A stretch of DNA of 64,000 nucleotides from Eubacterium sp. (GCA_017614395.1 JAGABX010000091.1:1-64000); one strand, 5' to 3'. Counted from the stretch's first letter, positions 36,501-46,095 are shown. The notes: generated by a model from the sequence alone, not told the origin. Made by a program: numbers and translations.

Positions 36501-37671
36501 GATTAAAAACATCAACGGACTGAAGGATATTACCAACGAACAGGAGAACTCGGGTGAGGAGTTCAGAATCACTGTTAACAAGGCAAAGGCCATGCGTTAT
36601 TCACTTACCATAGCCCAGGTGTTCGCTGATCTTCGTGGCAAGGTGGCAGAGGCTTCATCAGCGTCCAAGTTATCAACTGATACGAATGATTATCAGATAT
36701 ATGTAAAAAATTCCGCGGATGAGGAATTGACACGTGACCTGCTGCGCAGCATGAAGATCGAATACACTGACGCGCAGACGCAGAAGAAAAAGTCAGTGAA
36801 GCTTTCCAAAATCGCTTCATTCGAAACGGTATCCTCACCGACTGCGATCAAACATCACGGGCAGTCGCGTACAATGTCGGTGAAGGCAGGAATAGACGAT
36901 AATGTGGTTGTTGATACTGTAGCGGCTGAGGTGAAAAAAGTTGTAGACGCATATGAGGCTCCTGCCGGTTACACGATAGAGCTGAACGGAGAAAACGAGG
37001 CAACTCAGGAGGCTGTTTCGCAGATCATGCTGATGATGCTGTTAGCGGTCTTGCTGATGTATCTGATCATGGTAGCGCAGTTCCAGGGGCTGCTCTCGCC
37101 GTTCATCATCATGTTTACGATTCCTCTCGCATTCTCAGGGGGATTTCTGGGATTGTGGATATCCGGTACGCAGGTGAGCGTTATTTCACTGATTGGATTT
37201 GTCATGCTGTCCGGTATCATAGTTAACAACGGAATCGTGCTTGTTGATTATACAAACCAGCTCAGAACGATGGGACACGGTATGGAAAAAAGAGACGCTA
37301 TTGTGGAGGCCGGACGCACACGTCTGCGTCCTATCCTGATGACAGCGATAACGACGATACTCGGACTGATACCAATGGTGGTCAGCAAACAGATGGGTTC
37401 GGATATGTCCCGCCCGATGGCAATTGTGGTTATCGGCGGTTTGATTTACGGAACTCTGCTGACATTGTTCGTGGTACCTTGTATGTACGATATATTCAGC
37501 AGAAAACGCATGCGCACACAGGCTGAGTGGGAGGAACTGGAGGCTGAGGTTTCCGATGCTGAGCTGAAACGTCTGGAAATGAGCGGAATGACCATTAATT
37601 CACAGGCAGGTGAGCAAACAGAGACCGGTGAGGGATCGGAGTCTGAAACTGATGATGAGTCAGAATCGTAA
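33577..37671 (+). CDS. RND-family exporter with a large coiled-coil insertion in the extracytoplasmic domain
   Basis: 1364 residues, of the HAE1/AcrB-like resistance-nodulation-division family. The N-terminal helix (FSVRKPFTVLVGVVIVLVLG) and the first porter domain (SYPGASPEEVETTVTSPVE) are typical. Around residues 200-485 lies a long heptad-rich Gln/Lys/Glu/Ala segment, predicted coiled coil, that ordinary HAE1 proteins lack. The membrane core follows, with GLALGVGMLVDNSVVVIENIYR in the fourth helix region carrying the proton-relay Asp, and the second half repeats this pattern. A monoderm cell has no outer membrane for a TolC partner, so the coiled coil may reach through the wall or contact another protein. 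A Ser/Glu-rich tail ends it. Confidence 0.88.
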   Translation: MLAKFSVRKPFTVLVGVVIVLVLGYLSFGNMSTDFLPSMEMPYAIVMTSYPGASPEEVETTVTSPVESAMSRISGVKEIQSISNANMSIVIMEFEDSTDMNATSIDMRESLDTIRSYWDDTVGNPTIMKINPDMMPILVATINFDGEDAVEVSKKANDNIIPEIESVGGVASVQSVGQIEEKIDVILQQDKIDAMNEKVADALEKQFAKAQEKIDRGQDKIDRGKDELDEKKDEAAGQMAQGASQLTQANTQINDGLAQIDAQIAEIKAQQTKLLESEKEAKKGAAAIKVQKKNLQATIKNLKKAKEQLTQAADSLAKFDDRIAELEEQIRNTSDAGEKAELEAQVASIRLLRSKVVEKLEENGIKESEIPVKLAEIESGLTQAEAGMTEINKQEKELVKGLKQIKTAKKKIAAGLKKLTAMRAQVASGRISTANALEQLNKQQILAGIEMSVAQAGLNSGASEIEKAKTELEKTKKDAKENLDLNKLLTKEMMENILKAENFEMPAGYVTEEDATYLVKVGEKMESEEDIRDLVLLDLDMDDLEPIKLSDVADVIVSNNSDEVYTVVNGKPAVAVILQKQSGYSTGDVTDAVLERFETLKKEYDGLNISVMMNQGIYIDLVTGSVGQNLLFGGALAIVILLLFLWDIRPTIIVACSIPLSLVAAVVAMYFSGVTLNIISLSGLALGVGMLVDNSVVVIENIYRMRQLGVNIRSASILGAKQVIGAIISSTLTTVCVFAPIIFTEGITKQLFVDLGLTLAYTLVASLIIAMTLVPAMSAGMLRRSRTRELRVIRVLQNGYARVLRPVLRLRWLVLLASFALLGLFIWLAVQRGTTMIPEMESPQMTMSLSVDSSKDFDEMVDISNEVIERVKTIPDMDTIGAFSGSSNFMSMMTSGSSSGGKSVSLYALLKEDRTMSGSEIQAEIEKRTADLDCELKINMSAMDMSSITGDGVRIDVKGRDIDKLRTITEDLMERIKNINGLKDITNEQENSGEEFRITVNKAKAMRYSLTIAQVFADLRGKVAEASSASKLSTDTNDYQIYVKNSADEELTRDLLRSMKIEYTDAQTQKKKSVKLSKIASFETVSSPTAIKHHGQSRTMSVKAGIDDNVVVDTVAAEVKKVVDAYEAPAGYTIELNGENEATQEAVSQIMLMMLLAVLLMYLIMVAQFQGLLSPFIIMFTIPLAFSGGFLGLWISGTQVSVISLIGFVMLSGIIVNNGIVLVDYTNQLRTMGHGMEKRDAIVEAGRTRLRPILMTAITTILGLIPMVVSKQMGSDMSRPMAIVVIGGLIYGTLLTLFVVPCMYDIFSRKRMRTQAEWEELEAEVSDAELKRLEMSGMTINSQAGEQTETGEGSESETDDESES

Positions 37672-37691
37672 TAAAAAGCAGGTAAGAATGA

Positions 37692-38579
37692 ATGTCAAGA
37701 AAAAAGAAACAGGAGCCGGAACAGGAGATTGATCCGGAGGTAAAACTGGAGGAGAGCCGGAATACCGAGGAACGCAGGATGAGCGGAAACGGAAAGTCGA
37801 CTCCAGGCTACATCAGCCGTTTTCGTAAGAACAATATTATCTGGCTAATCGTGTGGGTTGCACTCGGCGTAGCGATTTTTGTAACCGGGATGCTGATCTG
37901 GGAATCGAGAGCAAACATCCTCACTGTTTTGGCCGTACTGATGGTTCTGCCCGGAGCGAAGAGGATAGTTGCGCTGGTAGCCCTTGGACGGAAACGTTCG
38001 GTGTCTTTGGAGCGCTGCCATGCGGTTGAGACGGCAGTAGAACCATATATTTACGCGGGAAATCTGGATTTACACGAGTTCGATCCGGAGGATGAGCTGG
38101 ATACAGATCCTCTGGAGTATGACAAATCTGCAGCTCAGAATAACCCGGATGATGGTTTGGCGGATGAGAACCCGGATATTGATCCTTCAGTTGAAGAGGA
38201 GCCCATAGCATCAGATAATACGGATGATGGATCAGAGAGCATATCACAGCAGAACGAGCGCGTGATTCCCTGGAATGTGATCTTTACCGATTACATATTT
38301 ACGTCAAGCGAAAAAATAATGATGCTGGACTTTCTCGTTGTGACAGAACGTAAAATCATAATTCTACTCGCGTCTGCCAATCAGGATGAAAACTATGTGA
38401 AGAAATATCTGACTGCCGGAATTCGAAAATGGACCGAGTCGATGGATATCAGGTTTGTCGGGGATGATGATGAGCTGTTGCGTGCAATCAGCGGTCAGCA
38501 TGTGTCGGAGAGCGGAAACCAAGCACTTCTTCGTGAACGGAGAGAAACTCTTGCCTATTTAAAAAGCCTGGCTGTTTGA
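37692..38579 (+). CDS. Unknown membrane protein with two transmembrane helices
   Basis: 295 residues, family not recognised. It has a charged N-terminal region (residues 1-45), two hydrophobic helices at about 49-70 and 75-96 with a short loop between, and then a soluble domain. Residues about 130-195 form a strongly acidic Asp/Glu/Asn/Ser stretch that may be another low-complexity insertion. The C-terminal part (VIPWNVIFTDYIFTSSEKIMMLDFLVV onward) looks folded. It lies 20 nt after the RND gene and before a pseudouridine synthase, probably in one transcript. No function is proposed. Confidence 0.7.
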   Translation: MSRKKKQEPEQEIDPEVKLEESRNTEERRMSGNGKSTPGYISRFRKNNIIWLIVWVALGVAIFVTGMLIWESRANILTVLAVLMVLPGAKRIVALVALGRKRSVSLERCHAVETAVEPYIYAGNLDLHEFDPEDELDTDPLEYDKSAAQNNPDDGLADENPDIDPSVEEEPIASDNTDDGSESISQQNERVIPWNVIFTDYIFTSSEKIMMLDFLVVTERKIIILLASANQDENYVKKYLTAGIRKWTESMDIRFVGDDDELLRAISGQHVSESGNQALLRERRETLAYLKSLAV

Positions 38580-38648
38580 GATCCGTGACACGTTATCCGG
38601 CTGTTCGACTCCTGGAACCGTCTTTTTGAAAACATTGGTGATATCAAA

Positions 38649-39704
38649 ATGAAAGAAATCCACATACAGAGTGACGATGCCGGGCAGCGGTTGGACAAAT
38701 ACCTACGCAGGTATCTGAAATCCGCAAATGACGGGTTCCTATACAAAATGCTCCGGAAAAAGAGGATCAAGCTGAATGGTGCCCGTGCGGAGGGACGCGA
38801 AATGCTCGAACCCGGCGATGTCATAACCATGTATCTCGCGGATGAGACTATTGCGAAATTCCGGGGGGATGTTGACAGAACCGGAGTTGCCGGAGAGTCC
38901 ATGGGACAGTCGATTAAACCGCTGAAACCCGAAGAAATAGTCTACGAGGACAGAGATATCCTGATCATAAACAAACCGATCGGAGAACTGTCGCAGAAGG
39001 CCCGGCCGGATGACATCAGCATAAACGAAAGAATGTTAGAGTATCTGCGGGAAACAGGCGCATGGAAACAGGGGGACAGCTATACTCCCGGAATCTGTAA
39101 CCGGCTTGACAGAAACACATCAGGGCTGGTTTTAGCCGGCAAAACGCTTCACGGCCTCAGGCTGCTGTCGGAACTGATCCGTGACAGAAAGATCAGGAAA
39201 TTCTATACAGCTGTTGTTGAGGGTGAGTTTTCGGAAACTTCTATCGGCAATCTCTCAGAAACAAAGTCAAACATCGAGAATGTCCCACCGGCGGAATCCT
39301 CGTATACTAATGGCGGTGACTCATGCAGCGGTTGGGTACATATTGATGGCTACCTGTCAAAGGATGAACGGACTAACCGGGTAACAATTTATAACGAGCC
39401 GGGAGAGGGACGGAGCAGGATCAGGACAGCGTATCGCGTTACCGGAGTAGAAAGCCGAAACGGCGTCACTTTTTCCCGATTGGACATAGAACTGATCACG
39501 GGGAAAACCCATCAGATAAGGGCGCATCTCTCATCGATAGGCCATGCGCTGGCAGGAGACAGAAAATACGGCAGCCGCTTTCCCGCACCGTATGAGCTTC
39601 AGGCATATCGGGTTGATTTCCCGACAGATGAGCGGTTAAACAACACTTTATCAGGAAAATCTATTTTTTTACCACAATATCTTGAAAAAAATGCTGACAT
39701 GTGA
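38649..39704 (+). CDS. RluC/RluD-family 23S rRNA pseudouridine synthase, with an inserted loop
   Basis: 351 residues. An N-terminal S4 RNA-binding domain (DAGQRLDKYLRRYLKSAND, KRIKLNGARAEGREML) is followed by the catalytic domain, with Asp in NRLDRNTSGLVLAG and the later GKTHQIRAHLSSIGHALAGDRKYG. The enzyme isomerises uridines in rRNA. Between VVEGEF and GWVHIDGYLSKDE is a Ser/Asn/Glu-rich stretch of about 35 residues (DNA 39225-39330) that is short in relatives, again a low-complexity loop. The exact target (RluC or RluD) cannot be told. Confidence 0.9.
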   Translation: MKEIHIQSDDAGQRLDKYLRRYLKSANDGFLYKMLRKKRIKLNGARAEGREMLEPGDVITMYLADETIAKFRGDVDRTGVAGESMGQSIKPLKPEEIVYEDRDILIINKPIGELSQKARPDDISINERMLEYLRETGAWKQGDSYTPGICNRLDRNTSGLVLAGKTLHGLRLLSELIRDRKIRKFYTAVVEGEFSETSIGNLSETKSNIENVPPAESSYTNGGDSCSGWVHIDGYLSKDERTNRVTIYNEPGEGRSRIRTAYRVTGVESRNGVTFSRLDIELITGKTHQIRAHLSSIGHALAGDRKYGSRFPAPYELQAYRVDFPTDERLNNTLSGKSIFLPQYLEKNADM

Positions 39705-39710
39705 TAGAAT
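39682..39710 (+). promoter_or_regulatory. Promoter of the DJ-1 family gene
   Basis: TTGAAA (39682-39687), a 17-nt spacer and TAGAAT (39705-39710). It overlaps the 3' end of the pseudouridine synthase gene; an AGGAGG lies before the next ATG. Confidence 0.7.
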
Positions 39711-39755
39711 GACTATGTCAGTATTTTTTATATATATTTAGGAGGATTTCTCAAA

Positions 39756-40301
39756 ATGAGCAAGGCTTTGATGGTATTTGCAGACGGATTTGAAACAGTT
39801 GAGGCACTGATGACGGTCGACATACTTCGACGCGGCGGGGTTGAGGTCACAATGGCATCGATTTATGACAGCATGGAGGTTACCAGCGCCCAGGATATAA
39901 CGATACAGGTTGATTCATTGCTGAAAAATGAAAACATTATGGGATATGACGCCATTATACTGCCGGGTGGGCAGCCGGGGACGACCAATCTCGGTCAGAG
40001 TCCGGACGTGAAATTAGCTGTCATGGCCATGAACGGCGTGAAAAAGTGGGTATGCGCCATTTGCGCGGCGCCGACGGTGTTCGGACAGTACGGGATTTTA
40101 AACGGAAAAAAAGCTTGTTGCTATCCGGGACTTGAGGAAAGCCTGACCGGTGCCGATATAGTATATGACGCTGTCACGATTGACGGCAATATCATTACGA
40201 GTCGCGGACTGGGGACTGCTCTTGATTTTGCGCTGGCTATTTTAGAGCAGCTGACCAGCACAGCCAAGGCCGCCATGATCAAAAAATCCGTGGTGGCGTA
40301 G
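39756..40301 (+). CDS. DJ-1/PfpI family protein (YajL-like)
   Basis: 181 residues, standard for the DJ-1 family. It shows FADGFETVEALMTVDILRRGG with the conserved Glu, DAIILPGGQPGTTNL, and the reactive nucleophile-elbow Cys in VCAICAAPTVFGQYG. Members have been reported as glyoxalases, protein deglycases or oxidative-stress chaperones; which applies here is unknown. It has its own promoter and a strong AGGAGG site. Confidence 0.92.
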   Translation: MSKALMVFADGFETVEALMTVDILRRGGVEVTMASIYDSMEVTSAQDITIQVDSLLKNENIMGYDAIILPGGQPGTTNLGQSPDVKLAVMAMNGVKKWVCAICAAPTVFGQYGILNGKKACCYPGLEESLTGADIVYDAVTIDGNIITSRGLGTALDFALAILEQLTSTAKAAMIKKSVVA

Positions 40302-40383
40302 TTTCAGTGCTTGAGAACCGATCAGAGTGAATAAATGATCTGATCAGTTTCATCTCCGGAAAGCACATAGAGAGGTGGAGCCT

Positions 40384-43300
40384 ATGAAAAACACTCTGCG
40401 TTTGATAACCACATTTCTGTTTGTTTCTTTGGTATGCGCATGCATCTATATCCCTTCGCTTGCCGATGAGGGGGAACCCGCAGTAATAATAGAGGAATTG
40501 AGTTCCGCTGACATAGATTCTGTCAGCGGTTCTTCTGCTGCAACCAATCCGGATACAGAAAGCAATGCCCCGGAAAATGAGAATAATGCAGTACCTGCCA
40601 CGGAAAATCCTCAGGCCGTTGTTGCGGAAGATGGTTCGGCAGGAGATTCTGTTTCCGGTGAGGCTGTTGGTTATACGGATGAATCAATTCCTTCCGCTGT
40701 TCCGGAGGATTCATTTACGCAGGTTTTGGAGGCTGATCCGTCTGCTTCGCCGGAACCCGGTGTAAACACAGGAACGGTTGATGAGATTTCGACAGTTGAT
40801 ACGGCGGCTACACAGGTCGCAAATTCCTCAGGTTCAAACGGGCTTGCTGTCAGAATGCTCAGGGAAAACGAGAAAACTCTCATTACGGCAGCTAATATCA
40901 TTCTTCCGGATGTGATCAATTCCGGAAACGCATATGTTACTGTCGGAGGAATTCTGTTGGCGGCACCGGCCGTAAATTACGAAGCCGCAGGAATATCAGA
41001 GTCGGTTTACGTAAATGAATTAAAGGGAAATCTGAAATATGTTCTGAAAAAGGATTCCGACCAGACAGAGGTGGACGGCGGTGGTCGCGCAAACCTGTTA
41101 CCCGGTACTTATTCGGTCGGATTAAAGCTCATTGACGAAACCAGGGCAGTTAGCTGCAAATTGGATGCCGGTGATGACGGTGTAATGAACACCGGAAAAA
41201 CTCTTGATGTTTCGTATTACGTGACATCAACAGATAATCTGACCAATGAAACTCTCGTCGGAGGAAACACTGATTCCTCTGATACAAAATGGTATCGTTC
41301 GGCATCTATAGTCCCGCGTGATGGTTATCAGTTCATAGATGCTGAGGTAGTGAGCGGGGAATACACAGGCAGATTCAGTGTCGGTGAAAAACAGGAATAT
41401 AAGCAGGTTGCTGACAGTGATACCAGGAGGCAGCTTTTTGCAAAAACAAATGAGTCGGGTTATGGTTATGTTTTGGGTTCATCCGCATCGGCAATTACTG
41501 TAATGACATTGGGTAATTATCGGATAGATACGGCCAAACCCGGTGCGACGCTCTCATTCCCAGAATATCCGGCGACCGGAACCAGATTCATTACAGACAA
41601 GACTGCAAGTACATTAACATTAAAATATGCTCTGACAGATGAAACGACAGAAACCTCCGGAGCATCAAAAATTGATTCGGTTGAGTATAAACTGACCAGG
41701 GACGGTACGCAAAGCTCTAATCTCGATGAATCGGTTTATAATAATTTAGACGACAGCATAGTAGTTCAGTCAGGCAGTGAAAGAAACCTGAAGGGTGTGG
41801 TCGGAACAAAAGCGTATTCCCCATCTCTCACAGGGTTCACGGACGGAGACGCAATATATGTTTATTCAAAAATAACTGATGTTGCCGGTAATGTTTATTG
41901 TTTCTCGACGCTGTTCGGATTTGTTGAGTATTCGGGACCGAAATACAGTTCGACAAATGAGAAGATCAATTCAGCGTTAAAAAAATCGGACGGGACGCTT
42001 ACTCTTCTGATGTATTCGGAGGGAACATACAGGATTCGTGTCCAGGATCGTACACTGAAAAAGGTATCGGTTAACGGAGAGGAACAGACGATTTCCGTAG
42101 CGGACAACAACAAATATGTTGATGTTGATATAACACGGCCGGCTGCTGCTGAAAACTACAAATCACTGATCAGGATACATGCGGAAAATGATTCGAGTCA
42201 ATCATCTGATCTGGTTATAAATGTTATCAGTTATCAACTTGAATTGGTATCAGAAACTATTGATTTGGGAACGGTTACTTATGGTGATTTTATTCCTGCG
42301 TCCACGAGTTTGTTAACCAATTTTATCGCGCCGGAAAAAATGAATTATAACACGGATGCATCGACAAGAAAACAGATCATTGGGAAGTATTCATCACTTT
42401 TTAATGACAGAACCGGTCAATTTGAAAAAGCAAAAGAAAAGAGCAGTATAAAAAGCATCTCGATTCTGAGTGGGGGTGAGCAGACAAGTGACGCAATAAC
42501 CTGTACCTCGGATGTTTCAACCACCGCGGCCGGATATTACGGATCCCTGTATATCGCCCCGAAGGACAAACTGAATGCCGGCAATTACAGCGTGGTTGTA
42601 CGTGTGGAGTATTCCCTGACGGATGCGGAGAAAGTAATGTATGGTGATTCTCCGGCCCGTGTTGTTCTCGGAGAGGAGAGTTTTCTGACAGGTCGTGTTG
42701 AAAAAGTAGTTACATTTAATGTTGAGAAGGCGCCGCTTGCATTGACATACGGAAACGGTACATCCATTCGCAGTACGTTTTTCGGAAGCAGGGAGTTAAA
42801 GGGCAAACGCCCGGGTGCTATGACGGATGATGACCCGGCAGACTGGACTGACAGACTCTCTATAGTTGCTGATAGCTTGAAAAACGGAGATACTGCAGAA
42901 ACAGTGCGTAATGATGAGAATTATAAAAAACCTGTCATTACGGATGTTGTCTCTGATCCTGACAGCGCATTAGTTGATGGACGTGTGATGGGGACAGGCG
43001 ATTTGTATTTCGCGATTTCCCGTGGAGATGCATCCACTAATTATTATTATCAGGCGGCGGAGATAGCGGACCGGACAGTTAGAGGATGGGTGGAATGTGT
43101 TGACAGCTCGTTCAGTAAAACAATCGGAGCTGAAAAAGGCAGCTACTACGTTCGCGGTGAGAATGCCGGCAGAAAGGAATGGTATAAAGATGATGTTACC
43201 ATAGGCGCTGAGGACGGTTACAAGATACTCGATGCCGGAACGGGAACCTGTGAATTTGATCCGGAAACCGGCAAGATTACCATTACCTCTGATAATCATA

Positions 43301-45747
43301 AAGCATACAGTTCGTCGATGACTCTGCGAGATCAGATAGTTGTTTCCAGGGAGGCTGCTGCATGCAAGGGTGTGGTTCAGTACTTCTATCAGAAGGATGT
43401 CGCAAAGGATGTTATTTCAGACCTGATGTATGAGTGTGTATTTATAGATAAATCACGACCGGGATATGCGTGGAATTCACTTGCAGGCGGCGAGGTTGCT
43501 TTAGGGACTTTCCCGTATTTTCAATGGGTGGAGCATACCAGTCAGGAGGTATTCCATTTAGCCGGCATTTCCGCATACAAGGATGACAAACTTTCATTGT
43601 TCTATATGGAGGATGCCGAGAGCGGAATCGAGTCCATCGGTTACCTGATAATTGATGATGACAGCATGACAGCAGAGAAGATCAGAACGCTTGACGGATG
43701 GAAACAATTCATCCTTTCGGAGGGAAATTACCTGCTTGACGAGAATGAAGATAAAACAGGCAATATATATGTTAAGTTAACTAACAATGCAGGCATGTCA
43801 ACCTATCTGTCATTGGATGACAAGGTTGAGTATTATGTTAAGGAAAAACCGGACAGGATCATCATGGATCCCGTTTCTCTGCCGGAAGCTGAGTATGGTT
43901 ATGAGTCTGTAAACTCGGTTGCTATCACGTGGAAGGAGACATCGACAGACGGAACCTCCGTGACTGCCGAGAGTATTTCATATACACCAGGTTCCGGAGA
44001 CGGAGAGGATGACTTTTTAATTACGGGTTCCGGTAAATCCGGACAGTGGTATATCAGACCTCGTACCGGTCTGGCTGTGGGAAAGCATGGGGGAACGATT
44101 ACTGCAACATTCAGCGATGGAAAAAAACGTACTGCTTCCGTTTCGTTCACCGTTAAGAAACGAAAATTGACCGTATCATATTCCATGTCAAAAACTACAT
44201 ACAATTGCGGAGAGAAGATTACCAACGACGGGCGGTTAATCGTAACGGGTTTTGTATCGGGTGAGGGTCGGATGGACAGTGCTGACAAGACAGTTAAAAA
44301 GGCAGCCGATTATGAGGATCCCAAGGTGACCATTCCCGAATCAGCCAGAAACACGACGTGGATTGTTCCGTATGGCGGTAAGGCCAGAGATTACAGTTTT
44401 GAATACAAAGGATTCTATCTGAATGTAGTTCAGAAAACACCTGTTGAGGGTGAGCATTATATTGTAAAATGGCTGCCTTCAACTACGGGGTGGTCGTTGT
44501 CCCGAATAATGATTTACGGTTATGGACGATATAAACTGAGCCTGTCTGCGGATGGCAGCAATCCAATCGACAGCATTGAACTGGCGGAACCGACATCAAA
44601 CGGCTCAATTACCTATTATGTGGTTGATCCCGATACCGGAGAGATACTCGGACCGGTTGTGTATCGTTACAAAATCGATGTGCTTCCTCCATTGATTGAG
44701 GGTGTGAAAAACGGTCAGACTGTTGTTACAAATCATCAGTATGTCACTGTTACCGATGATAATCTGGACACAGTTACGGTTAACGGAATTGACCAGAAAT
44801 TAGACGGCAATCGGATAGTATTAGACCTGCATCCTACATCACCATTAGAGAAATTCCTGATCGTAGCGACCGATAAAGCAGGATCACAGTCAACACGTTC
44901 ATTTTCATTACGCCAGCCTGACGGGATGGTTGAGGAAACACCGGCGCCTCTCCCGTCATCATCACCGTTACCTGTTTCAACAACTAATCCGGGTGGCGGA
45001 GACGGCGGAACCGGTACAGGTGGTGGAGATTCCGGAACACAGGGTCGTGTAATCCCTGATATCCAGTTGCTCGACGGCGCTCCGGACGCATATGTCTGCG
45101 AGGAAGATGAAAAAATCATGAAGCTGATGTTGACATCTGACGAGATACGTGCTGTTAAAAACGGCTCTGATTTCCGTTACCGCCTCGTAGTTCGTGATAT
45201 CAGTTCTGAAATCAGTCAGTCAGATAAAGAAAAAGTATTTGCCGCGTTGGGAGATTTTACTGTTGCCCAGTACCTGTCAATCTCGCTTTGGAAGAGCGTA
45301 GGAGGCGGAGCTGAGACTCAGGTTTTCAAGACGGACGGTCCGATGGCGATTTCCATTGAGGCTCCCGACGGATTGCCCGGCGGTCCCAATAAATACAGGT
45401 TTGGTGCCGTGAGGGTGGCACCTAACGGAACGGACATGTTGTTAGACAGTGATGAGGTTCCGACCGAGCTGACTATCTCAACCAATCGTTTTGATGCTTT
45501 GTATGCGGTAGCCTATCGTAAAAATCCAAAATCCGTTAAGGATGAGGATGATGATTCGACTGACGATGACAACACACCACATAACAATAACGACAATAAT
45601 AACAATGATAATCACAGAAGACATGGCACAGATGCCACGGTTTCTCCGGAAGCCGGAGATCACGCGCCGATCCTCCCGACTGCGATAGCATTCGGATTCT
45701 CGTTCATCGGCATGATCACTGTTGCAGCGCTCCGCCGGCGCACGTGA
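40384..45747 (+). CDS. Very large secreted, wall-associated surface protein
   Basis: 1787 residues from the ATG at 40384; the in-frame GTG at 40375 is rejected. A signal peptide covers about residues 1-28 (TLRLITTFLFVSLVCACIYI). A Ser/Glu/Pro/Asn-rich low-complexity stretch follows to about 150, then a long run of beta-rich, probably Ig-like modules (for example TDDNLDTVTVNGIDQKLDGN near 1460). Next come a PSSSPLPVSTTNPGGGDGG linker, a last folded domain, an Asn/Asp-rich segment and the tail SPEAGDHAPILPTAIAFGF with a hydrophobic helix and terminal RRRT. That tail resembles the SPKTGD-type sorting signals of Lachnospiraceae, with Ala for Thr. It is probably an adhesin or surface scaffold. Confidence 0.82.
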   Translation: MKNTLRLITTFLFVSLVCACIYIPSLADEGEPAVIIEELSSADIDSVSGSSAATNPDTESNAPENENNAVPATENPQAVVAEDGSAGDSVSGEAVGYTDESIPSAVPEDSFTQVLEADPSASPEPGVNTGTVDEISTVDTAATQVANSSGSNGLAVRMLRENEKTLITAANIILPDVINSGNAYVTVGGILLAAPAVNYEAAGISESVYVNELKGNLKYVLKKDSDQTEVDGGGRANLLPGTYSVGLKLIDETRAVSCKLDAGDDGVMNTGKTLDVSYYVTSTDNLTNETLVGGNTDSSDTKWYRSASIVPRDGYQFIDAEVVSGEYTGRFSVGEKQEYKQVADSDTRRQLFAKTNESGYGYVLGSSASAITVMTLGNYRIDTAKPGATLSFPEYPATGTRFITDKTASTLTLKYALTDETTETSGASKIDSVEYKLTRDGTQSSNLDESVYNNLDDSIVVQSGSERNLKGVVGTKAYSPSLTGFTDGDAIYVYSKITDVAGNVYCFSTLFGFVEYSGPKYSSTNEKINSALKKSDGTLTLLMYSEGTYRIRVQDRTLKKVSVNGEEQTISVADNNKYVDVDITRPAAAENYKSLIRIHAENDSSQSSDLVINVISYQLELVSETIDLGTVTYGDFIPASTSLLTNFIAPEKMNYNTDASTRKQIIGKYSSLFNDRTGQFEKAKEKSSIKSISILSGGEQTSDAITCTSDVSTTAAGYYGSLYIAPKDKLNAGNYSVVVRVEYSLTDAEKVMYGDSPARVVLGEESFLTGRVEKVVTFNVEKAPLALTYGNGTSIRSTFFGSRELKGKRPGAMTDDDPADWTDRLSIVADSLKNGDTAETVRNDENYKKPVITDVVSDPDSALVDGRVMGTGDLYFAISRGDASTNYYYQAAEIADRTVRGWVECVDSSFSKTIGAEKGSYYVRGENAGRKEWYKDDVTIGAEDGYKILDAGTGTCEFDPETGKITITSDNHKAYSSSMTLRDQIVVSREAAACKGVVQYFYQKDVAKDVISDLMYECVFIDKSRPGYAWNSLAGGEVALGTFPYFQWVEHTSQEVFHLAGISAYKDDKLSLFYMEDAESGIESIGYLIIDDDSMTAEKIRTLDGWKQFILSEGNYLLDENEDKTGNIYVKLTNNAGMSTYLSLDDKVEYYVKEKPDRIIMDPVSLPEAEYGYESVNSVAITWKETSTDGTSVTAESISYTPGSGDGEDDFLITGSGKSGQWYIRPRTGLAVGKHGGTITATFSDGKKRTASVSFTVKKRKLTVSYSMSKTTYNCGEKITNDGRLIVTGFVSGEGRMDSADKTVKKAADYEDPKVTIPESARNTTWIVPYGGKARDYSFEYKGFYLNVVQKTPVEGEHYIVKWLPSTTGWSLSRIMIYGYGRYKLSLSADGSNPIDSIELAEPTSNGSITYYVVDPDTGEILGPVVYRYKIDVLPPLIEGVKNGQTVVTNHQYVTVTDDNLDTVTVNGIDQKLDGNRIVLDLHPTSPLEKFLIVATDKAGSQSTRSFSLRQPDGMVEETPAPLPSSSPLPVSTTNPGGGDGGTGTGGGDSGTQGRVIPDIQLLDGAPDAYVCEEDEKIMKLMLTSDEIRAVKNGSDFRYRLVVRDISSEISQSDKEKVFAALGDFTVAQYLSISLWKSVGGGAETQVFKTDGPMAISIEAPDGLPGGPNKYRFGAVRVAPNGTDMLLDSDEVPTELTISTNRFDALYAVAYRKNPKSVKDEDDDSTDDDNTPHNNNDNNNNDNHRRHGTDATVSPEAGDHAPILPTAIAFGFSFIGMITVAALRRRT

Positions 45748-45806
45748 CGGGATAAACGGAATAACTGCGTGGAGAAAATGGCACAGAGAAAAAGGCGCCA
45801 AAACAC

Positions 45807-45835
45807 TTGACAAAACCGTTGAATTGTCGTAAAAT
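45807..45835 (+). promoter_or_regulatory. Promoter of tRNA-Gly
   Basis: TTGACA (45807-45812), a 17-nt spacer and TAAAAT (45830-45835), ending 15 nt before the mature tRNA. This fits direct transcription of a monocistronic tRNA. Confidence 0.82.
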
Positions 45836-45850
45836 AGGCAAAGTGATGAC

Positions 45851-45921
45851 GCAGGACTAGTACATCGGTAGTATATCAGCTTCCCAAGCTGAGGAGGCGG
45901 GTTCGACTCCCGTGTCCTGCT
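45851..45921 (+). tRNA. tRNA-Gly, anticodon CCC
   Basis: 71 nt, folded by eye. The acceptor stem pairs GCAGGAC with GTCCTGC, discriminator T at 45921. The D arm is GTAC/GTAT, the anticodon stem is TCAGC/GCTGA with loop TTCCCAA (anticodon CCC), and the T arm is GCGGG-TTCGACT-CCCGT. The 3' CCA is not encoded. It has its own promoter and terminator. Confidence 0.95.
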
Positions 45922-45929
45922 TTTTCAGG

Positions 45930-45957
45930 CAGTCTGCCTTGGCAGGCTGTTTTTTTT
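45930..45957 (+). terminator. Terminator after tRNA-Gly
   Basis: CAGTCTGCC (45930-45938) pairs with GGCAGGCTG (45941-45949) with one G-T pair, followed by eight T. This is a clear intrinsic terminator 9 nt after the tRNA. Confidence 0.9.
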
Positions 45958-45977
45958 GACTCAAACAAAGCTGTATC

Positions 45978-46006
45978 TTGACATTGCCGGAATTCTGTGG
46001 TATCAT
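45978..46006 (+). promoter_or_regulatory. Promoter of the DUF234-type ATPase gene
   Basis: TTGACA (45978-45983), a 17-nt spacer and TATCAT (46001-46006), about 90 nt before the GTG start of the ATPase gene. Confidence 0.75.
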
Positions 46007-46095
46007 ACTTTTGGAAGATTATCAAACAAAAAATACCTTATAATTGACCAAAATATATAATAATTACATAGTTTTGGATGAGTTTGGAGGAAATT

